Shown here piece after piece: positions 33,407 through 46,323 of a DNA stretch of 64,000 nt (its first letter is position 1; each line of letters opens with the position of its first letter). The DNA is from Adineta steineri. Taxonomy: Eukaryota > Rotifera > Eurotatoria > Adinetida > Adinetidae. The notes beneath the pieces are model-generated. The model saw only the letters and a list, made by a program, of their open reading frames with translations, was not told the DNA's origin and made no database searches. A program made the position numbers and the translations under genes. The stretch spans positions 1,191,392-1,255,391 of the forward strand of contig CAJNOI010000010.1 of NCBI GenBank assembly GCA_905250115.1, written 5' to 3'.

Positions 33407-36400
33407 ATGATAAATAATATATTGGTATCAACATTGTTGTTGTACAGAATAGTTGAATGTGTTCTTTATTTCAATCTTTATAATACTTATCAAAGTGATA
33501 ATGTTAATAATTTTGAATTTGATTGTTTACGACATTATCGAACCGATTATACAGGAGATGGACCTAATGTTGGCTACCAACGATTTCAAATGATTGAATA
33601 TTGTATTCGTCCAATCGATGCAAATCCATTGATTTTGGATTTTATTAATGTACGAGACAAAAATTATACATTTGGCCAGCTACGTGATTTAGGTGTTACT
33701 ACAGGAGAATTGATCTCTTTATCATCAACAATTGATCTTGCTGAAAAATATCAAGATTTTCTCGATAAAAAAAGTGATAATTCATCTTCATCATCGAAAA
33801 TATTATATGTAGAATGCGAAGAACCATGGTTTGGTTCTCAATGTCAATATTCATTTGAATTATATGAAACTAATGAATGGTTAATGATTCTTTCCAAAGC
33901 ATTCTCAGCAAAAGAGGATTATGGATCTGATAAAAACATAGCTGATCGAACGTGTTATACAAATATTAAATGTGATCGTGGTGGTACAATAATGTGTCTC
34001 GATTGGCGTGAAATATGTAATGGCCGAATTGATTGTTTGAACGGAGGTGTAGATGAAGAAGAATGTTTTCAATTGGAAATAAACGAATGTGAAGAAAATG
34101 AATATCGATGTCACAATGGATTATGTTTATCGACAGACATATCGAATAATGAACAATACTTAACAGACTGTCTCGATCGATCGGGGACAATGTTTCTTAA
34201 TTATTATTTCTCAGAGTGTTTTACAGATCCAACTTTTATCTGCGAAGAACATGCATGTCAACCTGGTCGAAAACAATTTCCGTGTGGTGATGGACAATGT
34301 GTTGAAGATTTTGCTCCTTGTGATAATGGTCGTCATTATTTATTAATTGAATCAATAAGTGTTCAAGGAAATTTATCTGAAGAATGTTGGTTAGCATTGA
34401 TTTGTCTTACAAAGATTAAAAATAGTATTGACAAAAAAACCTGTCAAAAATTTGTCAATTCATCAAGTCTGTTCAACTCTTTCCAGACTTGTGATTCTCA
34501 TACTCAATTTCCAACAATTCCGGTTCTTTTTGGTCATGTAAGTTTTTTATATGATCAAATAGACGAAGAAATGATCAATATGAAATTAGCTCTCCCACCA
34601 ACTTATGTCTGTTTTGATGAACAACTATGTGATTTTCTCCAACCAACATTTCATTATAAAACTAAAACTTGTCGAATGGGTTATCAAATGGGATTTAAAT
34701 CAAATGTTACATATAACACATGGAAATCTCTTATTGATACGATAAAACCATATTTTGATGGGTGTTTAACTACATATAAAAAAGAACGTTCTATTAAACA
34801 AAGTTCATTATATTGTTGTAAAAATTCTTCGAAATGTATTTCAAAACATCGAATTCTTGATGGAATATCCGATTGTTATTTAAATGATGATGAAGAACAA
34901 TTTGAATTAAGTTGTACAATGAATAATACTCATCGATTTAAGTGTCCGAATGAGAACATATGTTATTCTTTATTTTTTCCAAAAATCTGTCCTTCTATTG
35001 TTTCACCAATGAAATTATCGGATTTATCATTTCATGAAATATGTGATCGAATTGTTCATTTATTACCTGAAACAATTAATGGAAAAAATCATACCGATGA
35101 AACAGAATGTGATTATTGGCCATGCAGTAATGTTTATACACGTTGTAATCTATTTTGGAATTGTGAAAACGGTAAAGATGAAGAAAATTGTTCAAAATCT
35201 CTTTGTAATTTTCCATCTCATCCATGTATATCTCCATATAATGGAACATTTTTATGTTTATCAGTAACGAGAATTGAAGATGGAATAATCGATTGTCTTG
35301 GTGGATCGGATGAACTTCGTCAATGTTTACAAATGCAATCAATATCTAACGATGCCAATCATTATCATTGTTTGAATGAAGATAAATGTTTACAATCTGA
35401 TAAATTATGTAACAATTATAAAGATTGTTCGTCTGGTGATGATGAAGCATTCTGTAAAAATATTCAACAAAGCTGTAATAGTTTCATACGTAATAATCGA
35501 AGCAATGTAGAAATTACTCTTTGTCAACTTAAAAGTTTAGTCAACAGATATTTCTCATTAGAAAATTGTCCAATCTATCCTTCACATAGATTTAAAATGA
35601 TCAACTATATCGATAATCAACCATCAAAACATTCGATTATGATAAACAACAAACTTGATACAGTTAATGATGATAATAATGGATGGTCCTGGCGTTGTAA
35701 TCGTGGTCTTTATGCTCGTGCTTGGCTTGGAGGAGATAATTACAGTTTTAAATGTTTTTGTCCTCCAAGTTATTATGGTGATTTATGTGAATATCAAAAT
35801 GAAAGAGTTAGTCTTTCGTTAAAATTAATGACAAATAATTATTATGGAATTTATAAGATTATTGTTACTTTAATCGATGATGATGATGATAGAAGAGAAA
35901 TTAATTCATATTCACAAATTTATTATCTCCCTCGTGAAGAACAATGTCCATTTAATTTTAATATGTATCTATTATATCTAAATCGATTAAAGAATAAGAC
36001 GAAAAAATATATTGTACATATTGATGCATATAATCTATTTTCATTAACTTATCTTGCAAGTTGGTATTTAAAAATTCCATTTCTATTTTTACCTGTTAAT
36101 CGATTAAGTGCTCAATTAGTTGTGCCTACTGATCAAACATTAAATTCAAATAAATGTTTATATCCATGTCAAAATGGTCAATGTACAAAATATATTAATG
36201 TAGAAAAGTTTTTTTGTCGATGTAATCCTGGTTGGTCTGGTATTTCTTGTAGTTTTCGAACTAATTGTGCCGATTGTTCGTTAGACTCAATTTGTATTGG
36301 ATCACTTAGAGGACGATCGATTTGTATTTGTCCAGTAAACAAATTTGGTTCACGTTGTCTACTAAAACATAAATGTCCATTAGATTTCTGCAAAAATAAT

Positions 36401-38086
36401 GGTCAATGTTTAGTGACGGATGCAACATCAATGATTAATTCATATAATTGTATTTGTCCCGAATCATTTTATGGGAACAGATGTGAAATGCAAGATAAGT
36501 ATAAATTAGAAATATCATTGAACAACATAGAAACGACAAATTATGCCATCATCCATTATATTTCCGTAAGAAATAAGCAAGCACCATATCAAAGATGGAT
36601 AATGAAGACATTGAAAATGTTTCAAAACGTTATTATATTATCTCATAATGGTAACTGGAATATTGTTATCGTAAAAACTAATAATCATTATTATTTAGCT
36701 GCTGTTCAATTGATTGAATCAGCTAATTTTTCAACATCAATTAGTTCTAATCAAAGATGTTCTTCAATTAATGAAGTATTAAAGCCAGAAATAATATTTA
36801 TGCCACAAATTCGTCGAGTGAAATATTATCATACTATGTGTCAAAATTATCCTCATCTTTGGTGTTTTTTTGATGAATCTTATATGTGTTTATGTACTCG
36901 AGATCGTCATGCTAATTGTTTTCAATTTCAACATAATGAGCTAAGTAAAATGCATTCGTGTCGATTTAATTTTCACTGTTTAAATGGAGGAGAATGTCTC
37001 GTCGATGTACCTGATTGTCCAAGAAAAACATTATGCAATTGTAAAGATTGTTATTTTGGTAATCGTTGTCAATACTATGCTAAAGGTATTGGATTAACAC
37101 TAAATGATATTTTACGATATGAAATTCGACCAGATGTATCTTTGATGAACCAATCACTACCGATTAAAATAACTTTAGCTCTTACAATAATCATGTTTGT
37201 TTTGGGTTTGATCAATAGTTTTCTTTCATTATTAGTATTTTCTAACGGGAACTGTAGAAAAGTTGGTTGTGGTATATATCTTCTTACATCATCAATTACA
37301 TCATGTCTAACAGTGAGCATTCTTATGTTAAAATTTTGGTTTCTTGTTCTTACTCAAATCAATATATATTCAAGTCGAATTATTCTTCGTATAGAATGTG
37401 TATTTATCGAAAATTTTCTTAAATTCTTTTTGTATTATGATAGTTGGTTATATGCATGTGTGGCTATTGAACGATCAGTGACTATTTTTAAAGGTATCAA
37501 TTTCAATGCGACGAAAAGTAAATATATTGCTAAACGTATAATTATCCTTTTACCATTATTGATAATGGGAACGATTGTTCATGACTTTTTCTACCGTGAT
37601 CTATTTGATGATAGTGAAGAAGAACGTATTTGGTGTGTCGCTCATTATTCTCATTTTTTTCAAGCTTATAATACATTTATATTATTTTTTCATTTTCTTT
37701 GCCCATTTCTAGCAAATTTATTTTCTGCTCTATATATTATTTGTCAATCAAGTCGTCAACGAGCAACAGTTCGAATACGACAGTCTTACAGCGAACATTT
37801 TTATGAACAATTGAAAGAACACAAACATCTAATAATTAGTCCCATTTGTCTTATTATTCTTTCATTACCTCGTTTAATTATTTCGTTATTATCTAATTGT
37901 GTTAAAGCATATCGTAATCCTTGGCTATACATATTAAGCTATTTTATTTCATTTATTCCATCGGTTTTAATTTTCGTAGTATTTATTTTACCATCGCAAA
38001 TGTATAAAAAACAATTTCAAGAATCAATAAGAAGTTTTCAACGACAAATTCATCAACGAATAGCGCTCATCTTACGGATTCGCTGA
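33407..38086 (+). CDS. Chimeric LDLa/EGF seven-transmembrane receptor, 1559 aa
   Basis: This single large exon starts with a signal-like segment (MINNILVSTLLLYRIVECVL). The extracellular part has multiple LDL-receptor class A modules (CLDWREICNGRIDCLNGGVD near residue 197, SDKLCNNYKDCSSGDDEAFC near 660, and others). EGF-like modules follow (CRCNPGWSGISC near 940, CICPESFYGNRC near 1015, CLNGGECLVD near 1190). Residues about 1251-1545 form a seven-helix bundle: helix 1 ITLALTIIMFVLGLINSFLS, a helix-3 end AIERSVTIF where DRY normally sits, and last helices ending SFIPSVLIFVVFILPS. A short basic cytoplasmic tail ends the protein. The layout resembles LGR/relaxin-like or other large-ectodomain rhodopsin-type GPCRs, but there are no LRRs and no GPS cleavage motif that I can see. 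The ATG is only 38 bases after the N gap, so an upstream exon cannot be excluded. Ligand unknown. Confidence 0.85.
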   Translation: MINNILVSTLLLYRIVECVLYFNLYNTYQSDNVNNFEFDCLRHYRTDYTGDGPNVGYQRFQMIEYCIRPIDANPLILDFINVRDKNYTFGQLRDLGVTTGELISLSSTIDLAEKYQDFLDKKSDNSSSSSKILYVECEEPWFGSQCQYSFELYETNEWLMILSKAFSAKEDYGSDKNIADRTCYTNIKCDRGGTIMCLDWREICNGRIDCLNGGVDEEECFQLEINECEENEYRCHNGLCLSTDISNNEQYLTDCLDRSGTMFLNYYFSECFTDPTFICEEHACQPGRKQFPCGDGQCVEDFAPCDNGRHYLLIESISVQGNLSEECWLALICLTKIKNSIDKKTCQKFVNSSSLFNSFQTCDSHTQFPTIPVLFGHVSFLYDQIDEEMINMKLALPPTYVCFDEQLCDFLQPTFHYKTKTCRMGYQMGFKSNVTYNTWKSLIDTIKPYFDGCLTTYKKERSIKQSSLYCCKNSSKCISKHRILDGISDCYLNDDEEQFELSCTMNNTHRFKCPNENICYSLFFPKICPSIVSPMKLSDLSFHEICDRIVHLLPETINGKNHTDETECDYWPCSNVYTRCNLFWNCENGKDEENCSKSLCNFPSHPCISPYNGTFLCLSVTRIEDGIIDCLGGSDELRQCLQMQSISNDANHYHCLNEDKCLQSDKLCNNYKDCSSGDDEAFCKNIQQSCNSFIRNNRSNVEITLCQLKSLVNRYFSLENCPIYPSHRFKMINYIDNQPSKHSIMINNKLDTVNDDNNGWSWRCNRGLYARAWLGGDNYSFKCFCPPSYYGDLCEYQNERVSLSLKLMTNNYYGIYKIIVTLIDDDDDRREINSYSQIYYLPREEQCPFNFNMYLLYLNRLKNKTKKYIVHIDAYNLFSLTYLASWYLKIPFLFLPVNRLSAQLVVPTDQTLNSNKCLYPCQNGQCTKYINVEKFFCRCNPGWSGISCSFRTNCADCSLDSICIGSLRGRSICICPVNKFGSRCLLKHKCPLDFCKNNGQCLVTDATSMINSYNCICPESFYGNRCEMQDKYKLEISLNNIETTNYAIIHYISVRNKQAPYQRWIMKTLKMFQNVIILSHNGNWNIVIVKTNNHYYLAAVQLIESANFSTSISSNQRCSSINEVLKPEIIFMPQIRRVKYYHTMCQNYPHLWCFFDESYMCLCTRDRHANCFQFQHNELSKMHSCRFNFHCLNGGECLVDVPDCPRKTLCNCKDCYFGNRCQYYAKGIGLTLNDILRYEIRPDVSLMNQSLPIKITLALTIIMFVLGLINSFLSLLVFSNGNCRKVGCGIYLLTSSITSCLTVSILMLKFWFLVLTQINIYSSRIILRIECVFIENFLKFFLYYDSWLYACVAIERSVTIFKGINFNATKSKYIAKRIIILLPLLIMGTIVHDFFYRDLFDDSEEERIWCVAHYSHFFQAYNTFILFFHFLCPFLANLFSALYIICQSSRQRATVRIRQSYSEHFYEQLKEHKHLIISPICLIILSLPRLIISLLSNCVKAYRNPWLYILSYFISFIPSVLIFVVFILPSQMYKKQFQESIRSFQRQIHQRIALILRIR

Positions 38087-41000
38087 ACCTTTTATTTTAT
38101 GTCATAGTTTTCTAAATCTTATCAAAGTTCGAAAGCAAACGTAAACTTTTTAACGATGATTGCTAGAGGATGCTTGTGGGTATAGATCTTGTATTCAACA
38201 CTTAAGCACACTCTCACTCTGCATTTGTGTGAACAGTTGTTCGCTACACAAAATTACCAAATTGAATCATTTTTTAGTACTTTTATTTATTATTCTAGAA
38301 CAAAATAGCTACATTAATAGAAATTCTTTTATACAAATTTAACGGAACTTTTCATAATGTATCTTTTGAAAGAATGATCGATCCAAGTAAAAAATAGAGA
38401 CAAGAGTTTTAGTGAGTATTGTATTTAAACAGAATCATTCTCGAAGAAAATAGAAATAATTTATTTATAATTGTAAATACATGAGATTATCGCTTAATAT
38501 AAATTACAAAATTTATATATAAATATAACAATTCAATTTATCTTCCCAGTTAAAACAAAGTTGAATCGAAAATTTTAAATTGATTTACATTTCAGTATGA
38601 ATGTTAGTATTCAGTTTTGAACATTCAACTGAATTAAGTGTCTCAATCAAATTAGAAAAAGAGAAAAGGTTTAATTTAATATAATTTTCATATGGATTAT
38701 CTTGATTAAAGTTTATTAATAATATGAAAGGTTAATACATAGGAATATTTTTACAAAATTTTCATCATTAATAATATTTCAGTTGTATTGAAATAAAATA
38801 CTTCGTTAAATATAACAAATATTTATTATTAATTCGAGATAATTGTTATTAATGATAATTTCAACTCAAGTAATATCATGTCTAAAAATATTCATAATTC
38901 TGAAAATCAAAATAAAACATTCTGTTGATTTTTAAATTCTGATATATATATTCAATAATCAAGTAAATAAAAATAAAAAGATCATTTTACGAAAATTGGT
39001 AGTTTTAAAAGATAAATAAAACTATTATAATATTAGTCATTAGATTTCATATTTTATCAAGATTATTTATTTGATAAATATTACGAAAACTTAATAATAC
39101 AAAATACAAATTAGTTTATTAAGTTTTTATGAGAAAAAAAAATAAGAAAGTTTCTTTTATATAATTTCTATTGTATAATAACAGAATGATAAATATTATT
39201 TTAGTTAATCAAATTTTTCATATTCTACTGTGCAGTATCTAATAGTAGAAAAAAATAATAGTTATTATCATATAATTATATTTTTTTTGTTCTTTTATTA
39301 ATCACATGTATATTTTGTTTACTTAACTCATATTGAAAAAAAAAACATAAAAGCAAATATAAATTATTTCTATTAGAAATATTTTATTAACTAATTCTAA
39401 TATTTATTTTTTTTTATAGAAATTTATCTTGAAAAATAAATCAAATTTAGAAAATGTAAGAATAATAAACAAGAGTTAATTTTGTATTAATCAATTTTAT
39501 AAAGTTAAAATGATTTCTTTTTGTTATTTAAAATTTTTTGTGTTTGCTAATTGCTGATTTTCTCTATGTAGATTAGTTTTTTAAATTTATTCAATGATTA
39601 AATTATTTAATAAAATTTTACATACAGACAAATTCATTTTAAAACTAAAAGCGAACAATAGAAGACTTCATATAAATAATATATTATTTTAATAAAAATT
39701 GTGTTTTATTAGAAATATTACACATACATATCTGTTCATAAATGGAAATGTATTTTTGATTTCAAATGATATAAGATATAAAATAAGTATTAACAATAAT
39801 AATAGAATATTCACTATATTAAAATACATATGTATGTATTTTCTAATCGTAATTAGATATTCCTTCCTTATATGACTTTATACAATTTCTAATATAAAAA
39901 ATATACTTTAACTTTGACACTTTTAAAATAAAAATATAGAGAGTACTCAGCATCCAGGTCATCGAAAGTAAATAAGGAGAGAAAAGATATGATAAAAGAA
40001 ATAATAAATCATCGAAATTGTCATAATATAAAACGAAGCAATAATATGCCAAATAAAATAAACGATGAATAATATCTATTCAGATTATATACATTACAAA
40101 ATGTATTCAAAACAAAAAATCTATACAAATATTTCATTTAGTTTTGCAATAACAAAATATCGATTGTATTCAACTTGTTTAAATATTTTTTTTATTTGAA
40201 TTAATTCAGAAGAAATAGAAAAGTAATATAAAAATAAATATGAGAGATTTATTAATTGATCATAATTACATATATGATTTTTTTTAATGTATATACAATT
40301 TATAATAATACTATAAGATATCTCGTATTTGTTTTTTTCTTTATTTTTATCATATATTTTTGATCTAAACAAAATACAATAATATTCGACAATAGGCATG
40401 GTTTGTTTCAGCTATGATTTATTATTCTCTTTCATGTAAACTTGGATAAAACGAATAATAATGAATGAATAGACATAATAGGAATGATAGAAATTAAACA
40501 GTCATTGGACCATAATACAACAATACATGACAAGTAAAGTAAAAACATGAATAAGAATACATTATTTTTTGTCAAAAACATTTGCAGCTAAAGGGTGATG
40601 TATTTTTATGAGAATACAATATTTAATACGTAATAGTTAGTTAAAATCCCTCTCGATATAAATTTTCTTTCTTAAAAACTATAAGAATTATGTATATTTC
40701 TAGAGTTATATAATAAGAAATATTAGTTTGACTTTAATAGATTTGAAAAGATTTCTTATTAAGTAATAAAAAATATTTTCGAAAAAAATAATATTCATTT
40801 TTCTCTCGGGATTTTTGATTTCTTCAAGTGAACAAATTATATCGTGGGTGTTTATATCTAGAAAATGTTTTTAAACGTCAATATGAAAGGTATTTTTTTA
40901 ATGAGAAAAATATCTTATTTTACTTAATGATATAAAAAAATATGCTTCATAGTTCGATAGACATAATTACTTCACCTTTAATCAGTATGAAACTTTTTGC

Positions 41001-41462
41001 GTTGTTTTATATATTTCTTTTTTCATAAACTAAATACATTTTATTCATATCATTATTTATTTATTTTATTTTATTAGTTAACTTTACCCTTCAACTTTGT
41101 TATTTAAATATAATTTTATACTTGTTTACTATTATATATCTGTATTATTTTCTAATATTCGTATGAAATATTATACACATACATCGAGATAATAAGGCAA
41201 ATATTAAACAATAACTAATGTTTATATTAATAAAGAATTTTTAGTTTTATGAAGTTTTCTCTTCGTCAACAAATATAAGGTGAGAAAAAACAAACTTATG
41301 AAAACAAATAGTAAAAATGATTACAATAACTAGAAGATAGAGACGATTAATTAAAATATTAGTTTTATAATTATGAAATGAGAAAAATATATAATAAATT
41401 GTGAGTTTGATTTGATTCAAACGACAAATCTCCATTTAATAATATTTTTATTATAGATTAAA
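38087..41462. other. Very AT-rich gene-free block, 3.4 kb
   Basis: Sequence from about 38.4 to 41.4 kb is dominated by A and T with almost no C or G runs. Several open frames of 60-90 codons occur, but all are Ile/Lys/Asn/Tyr-rich and show no motif. A weak TGTGGG-like element may lie at 38167-38222. I see no RNA gene. Confidence 0.6.
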
Positions 41463-44400
41463 ATGACTTCTATGGATATTGAAATGTTACCATTAGAGCA
41501 TCAAAATAATCAAATATCTTCTGGTATCAATCCAAGAAGAACTTCATACTCAATTCAGGACCAACATCCTGTCGAAACTATACCCAATGTTCTCCCCAAA
41601 ACCGTTACGACTCCATCAAAGAAGTATGTCTGATTTATTTTATTTTCATGTAAAATTAAAATTTAACATCATTAGACTAAATGATCAATCGAATTTCAAG
41701 AAAATCGTTTTCATGTTTGTTATGTTTATTTTATTTTCATTAATAACTAATATGTATCATCATTAGACTACGGCATCATCTGTATCAGCCGAATTCCAAG
41801 ACACTCGTCTTCATGTTTGCTATGTTTACATGCATATCGATGATGATTAGCATTCTTACAGTTTATTTTTCATCACCAAAACCATTAGGTATGATATACA
41901 ACTCGCATACTCATTCAATCATATTTACTTACATTCTTATCATAGAAAAGAACTTTAGTTATAGAAAGTCAACAAAGATAATTAGACTTTATTTTATTTC
42001 GAATCATATCTTTTACATTGTTTAGGTAAAACATGTACGTTTATTTTGAAATCGGAAGCTCCAAGTTTAATTGTTAGTGATTCTCATCCCCACGCTATTG
42101 CCGTTGCTGATTTTAATAATGATCATCTTCCTGATATTGTTGTTCCTAATTCTGGTACAAGTAGTTTAGGAATATTTCTTCGACAGGACAATACTACATT
42201 TAGAGATCAAATCACATATTCAACTGGTTTCAATTCACTTCCATATGCAGTCTGTGTTGGTGATTTCAATCATGATCAACAAATAGATATAGCTGTAGCT
42301 AATTATGGTGCCAATAATATTGGTATTTTTCTTGGAACTGGTAATGGTACTTTCATGCCACAAATTACTTTTTCTACTGGCTCATCTCGACCATTATGGA
42401 TTGCTGTTGGTGATATGAACAATGACAAACAAATCGATCTAGTCGTTGCAAATTATGGTACTAATGATATAGGTATTCTTTTTGGAGATGGTCTTGGAAA
42501 TTTTGCAACACCGAAAACATTTTCAACTGGTTATGATTCTGTTCCATATTCACTTGTCGTTTCTGATCTTAACAATGATAATAAACTTGATATTATTGTT
42601 GCAAATCATGGTACTAACAATGTTGGTATATATCTCGGGCATGGAAATGGTACATTCGAAGCGCAATTTATAATTAGTACTGAATTTAAATCTCAACCGC
42701 ATTCAGTTGTTGTTGATGATTTAAATAATGATACTTATATGGATATCGTAATTGCTTGTTCTGGCTTAAATACAATTGATGTCCTCTTAGGCTTTGGAAA
42801 TGGAAGTTTCACAATACCATACAAATATTCCACTAACAATAATTCATTTCCATTATCGCTTGTACTTGGTGATTTTGATAATGATACTAAACTTGATATT
42901 GCTGTAGCAAACTATGACAATAAAAGTGTGGGTATATTTTTTGGATATGGAAATGGATTTTTTAGAGATCAAATGATATTCTTCAGTGTTAGTTCCAATT
43001 TTAATCCATATGCCATTGCTGCTGGTGATTTCAATGGTGACAATCAATTAGATATTGCCGTGGTCAATTACGATTACAACTATGTTGATATTGTTCTGAC
43101 ATATCGAAATTATACTTTCTTAAGTCAAAATACCTATTCAACAGGCATTCGAAGTGCTCCGGGTTCAGTCGCTATTGCTGATTTCAATAATGATAAGAAA
43201 CTGGATATTGTCGTTGCCAATTTTGGAACAAATAATATTGGTATATTTCTGGATTATGGTAATGATAATTTCTCAACTCAAATAACTTATTCAACTGGCA
43301 ACTATTCTCGACCATATTCAGTTACCACTGGTGATTTTAATAATGATAAACAACTGGATATTGTCGTTGCCAATTCTGGAACAAGCAATATTGGTATATT
43401 TCTTGGGTATAGTAATGGTACTTTCTCAAGTCAAACAACCTATTCGACTGGCAGCAACTCTACACCATCAGATGTTGTTGGTGGTGACTTTAATAATGAT
43501 GGACAACTGGACATTGCCGTTGTTAACTATTATGGTTTCAATATAGGTATATTTCTGGGATATGGGAATGGTACTTTTTCCAGCCAACAGACTTATCCAA
43601 CTGGGTATGGTTCTACACCTCAATCTATTGCTATTGGCGATTTTAATAATGACAGTCGATTAGATATAGCAGTCGTTAATTCTTACAGTCCCAATATGGG
43701 CATATTTCTTGGATATGGCAATGGTACTTTTGCAGATCAAATCATCTATTTGGTTCCATCCGGCACTAATCCATATGATATTGCTATCGGTAATGTGAAT
43801 AATGATGATCACCAAGATATAATAGTTACTGTCGATTCTAGTAACACTATTCTTATTTTCTTTGGATACGGTAATGGAACATTTGTCAAAGGAAATACAT
43901 ATTCTACTGGTAGTGGTTCTCACCCATTATCAATTGCTATTGGTGACGTAAACAACGACAATCAATTAGACATCGTCGTAGCTAATTGTCTCACTGACAA
44001 TGTTGTTGTATTTATTGGAGAAGGTGGTGGAGCGTTTCCTGTTCAAAGAACTTATTCAACTGGTGACCATTCTTGTCCAAATGCGGTCGCTCTTGCTGAC
44101 ATTAATGATGATAACATTCTAGATATTGTCGTCGCCGATACTGGTACGAATATGATGGGTGTTTTTCTCGGATCTTCTTATATGAATGGTATACTTGAAG
44201 ATACATATTCAACTGGATCCTCTCCACATCCACATGGTTTAGCGCTTGGTGATTTCAATCATGATGGTCAATTAGATATCGTCATAGCAAATTATGATTT
44301 AAGTAATGTAGGAGTACTTTTAAGCTATACAAATGGAACATTTCCATTACAAATAGTATTTTCCACTGGTGACTTATCTTTTCCAACTTCAGTTGTTGTT

Positions 44401-46323
44401 GATGATCTCAATAATGATAATGAACTAGATCTTATTGTGGCTAATTCTGCAACTGAAAATGTAGGTATTCTTTTTGGATATGGAAATGGTAGTTTCACAA
44501 ATTTAAGTATGTATTCAACTGGAGTTGGTTCAATTCCACAAGCAGTAACTATTGGTGATTTCAACAATGATAAGAAACTTGATATTGCTGTTATTGATTC
44601 TGGCACTGATAGGGTAGTAACACTTATCAAATACGATACTGGAGGTTTTCAAAAACAAATAACATTGTCCACAGGCACAGGTTCTACCCCAAGAGCAGTA
44701 GTTGTTGCTGATTTAAATAATGATGGGTGGTTAGATTTCGTGTCAGGCAATTCAGGCAGTGGCAATGTGGGTGTTTTTCTAGGACTGGGCAATGATACCT
44801 TTTCCAATCAAACAACATATTCGACTGGGTTCGGGTCGTTGCCAATTGCGATTACTATTGTTGATTTGAACAATGACAGTTATTTGGATATAGTTGTCGC
44901 TAATTTTTGGGGTAACAATATAGGTATTTTTCTTGGATATGGTGATGGTACATTCACAAATCAAACGATTTTTAATACTGACTATAATTCCGGTCCATGT
45001 GGAGTCATCGTTGCAGATTTTAACAATGATAGTCGATTAGATATTGCCGTCTCTCTTCAATTCACTGGTGGAATGGGTGTTTTTTTAGGACACGGCAATG
45101 GTAATTTTTTTGATGTAGTTATATACTTAATTGACAGTATTGCTTCTCCAGCATCAGTCGCTACTGGTGACTTTAATAACGACAATCAATTAGATATCGT
45201 CGTGTCCAATTATGATCTTGGCAGTATAAGTATTTTTTATGGGAATGGTGATGGTACTTTTTCCAATCTGACTAATTATATGACTGGCAGTAATTCACAG
45301 CCAACACGGGCCGTCGTCAGTGATTTGAATAATGATGCTATATTAGATATTGCGGTTACCAATTCCGGCACTGACAATATCGGTGTATTTTTTGGAAATA
45401 TGAACCATAGTTTCCATAATCAAATCACTTTTTCAACTGGTATTGGCTCTGCTCCGAATGCATTAGTCGTTGAGGACTTTAATAATGATAATCAACTGGA
45501 TATCGCCTTTGTCAGTTTTGGTACCAATTATTTAGGTGTTCTTCTTCAATGTATTAATGGTACTTTTTTTGATCCATTGACCTATTCAACTGGTGAGAAT
45601 TCTCAGCCAATTTTTCTCGCTGTTGGTGATTTTAACAAGGACAAACGTCTCGATGTTGTCGTCGCAAATTCTAATATCGATAATATAGGTATGTTTTATG
45701 GATATGTTAACGAAGATTTTCTAAAAGCACCAGCTTATTCGACTGGATCATCTTCTCAAGTGACTTCCATAGCTGTTGGAGATTTTAACAATGACATTCG
45801 ATTAGATGTTGTCATCACTAATAATGCAACAAACAATGTCAAAGTTATATTCGGATCAGGTTATGGTACTTTTATCGATGATATAACATATTCAACTGGT
45901 AATGCTTCCCAACCGTGTTCTGTTAGTGTTGCTGATTTAAATAATGATAATCGATTAGATTTTGTCGTTGCAAATTCTGGTATTAATACCATTAGTATTT
46001 TTCTTAGCAATGGTACTGGTACATTATCAAATCAAATAACTTATTCTAGTGGTGTTAGCTCTCAACCATCTTCAGTTGTTATTCTCGATTTTAATAACGA
46101 TACTCGATTAGATATTGCTGTTGCTAGTTATGGGACTAGTAATATCGGTGTGTATTTTGGTTATGGCAATGGAACGTTTATGAATCAACAAATATTCTCT
46201 AGTGGCTTTAATTCACATCCATTTGCACTTGCTGTTGGTGATATAGACAATAATAATTTAACTGATATTATTGCAACTAATAATGGATATGGTAATATTG
46301 ATATTCTTATGAAAACTTGTTAA
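41463..46323 (+). CDS. FG-GAP/VCBS repeat membrane protein, 28 repeats
   Basis: FG-GAP/VCBS repeats form integrin-like beta-propellers that bind calcium and ligands. Exon 1 (41463-41623) encodes a ~54-aa cytoplasmic segment. Exon 2 (41767-41888) encodes a transmembrane helix (LVFMFAMFTCISMMISILTV). Exon 3 (42026-46323) encodes the rest; phases match and the whole is about 1526 aa, type II. The ectodomain is 28 tandem units of about 50 residues. Each carries a calcium loop of the form DFNNDxxLDIVVAN, then GxxNIGIFLGYGNGTF and YSTGxxSxP. Unit 12 (GNVNNDDHQDI) and unit 28 (GDIDNNNLTDI) deviate most from the loop consensus. Numerous NGT/NNT sites suggest glycosylation. Four propellers of seven blades would fit 28 repeats, an inference. 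FG-GAP proteins of this style are abundant in bdelloids; function unknown. Confidence 0.88.
41676..41755 (+). pseudogene. Duplicated, diverged copy of the transmembrane exon of the FG-GAP gene
   Basis: Within intron 1, an AG followed by ACTAAATGATC begins an open stretch (LNDQSNFKKIVFMFVMF then ILFSLITNMY). It aligns with exon 2 (LRHHLYQPNSKTLVFMFAMF), including the preceding CATCATTAG. It carries the same reading phase after exon 1 but runs into a stop at the next exon's acceptor unless it has its own donor. It may be a dead duplicate or a mutually exclusive exon. Confidence 0.6.

Noticed and set aside
39843..41435. Frames of 62-92 codons on the minus strand
   Set aside because: Located in the very AT-rich block; Ile/Tyr/Lys-rich random frames.
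41463..46323. FG-GAP unit repetition taken as a DNA satellite or CRISPR-like array
   Set aside because: Periodicity is codon-based and encodes a conserved protein repeat; there are no spacers or palindromic repeats.
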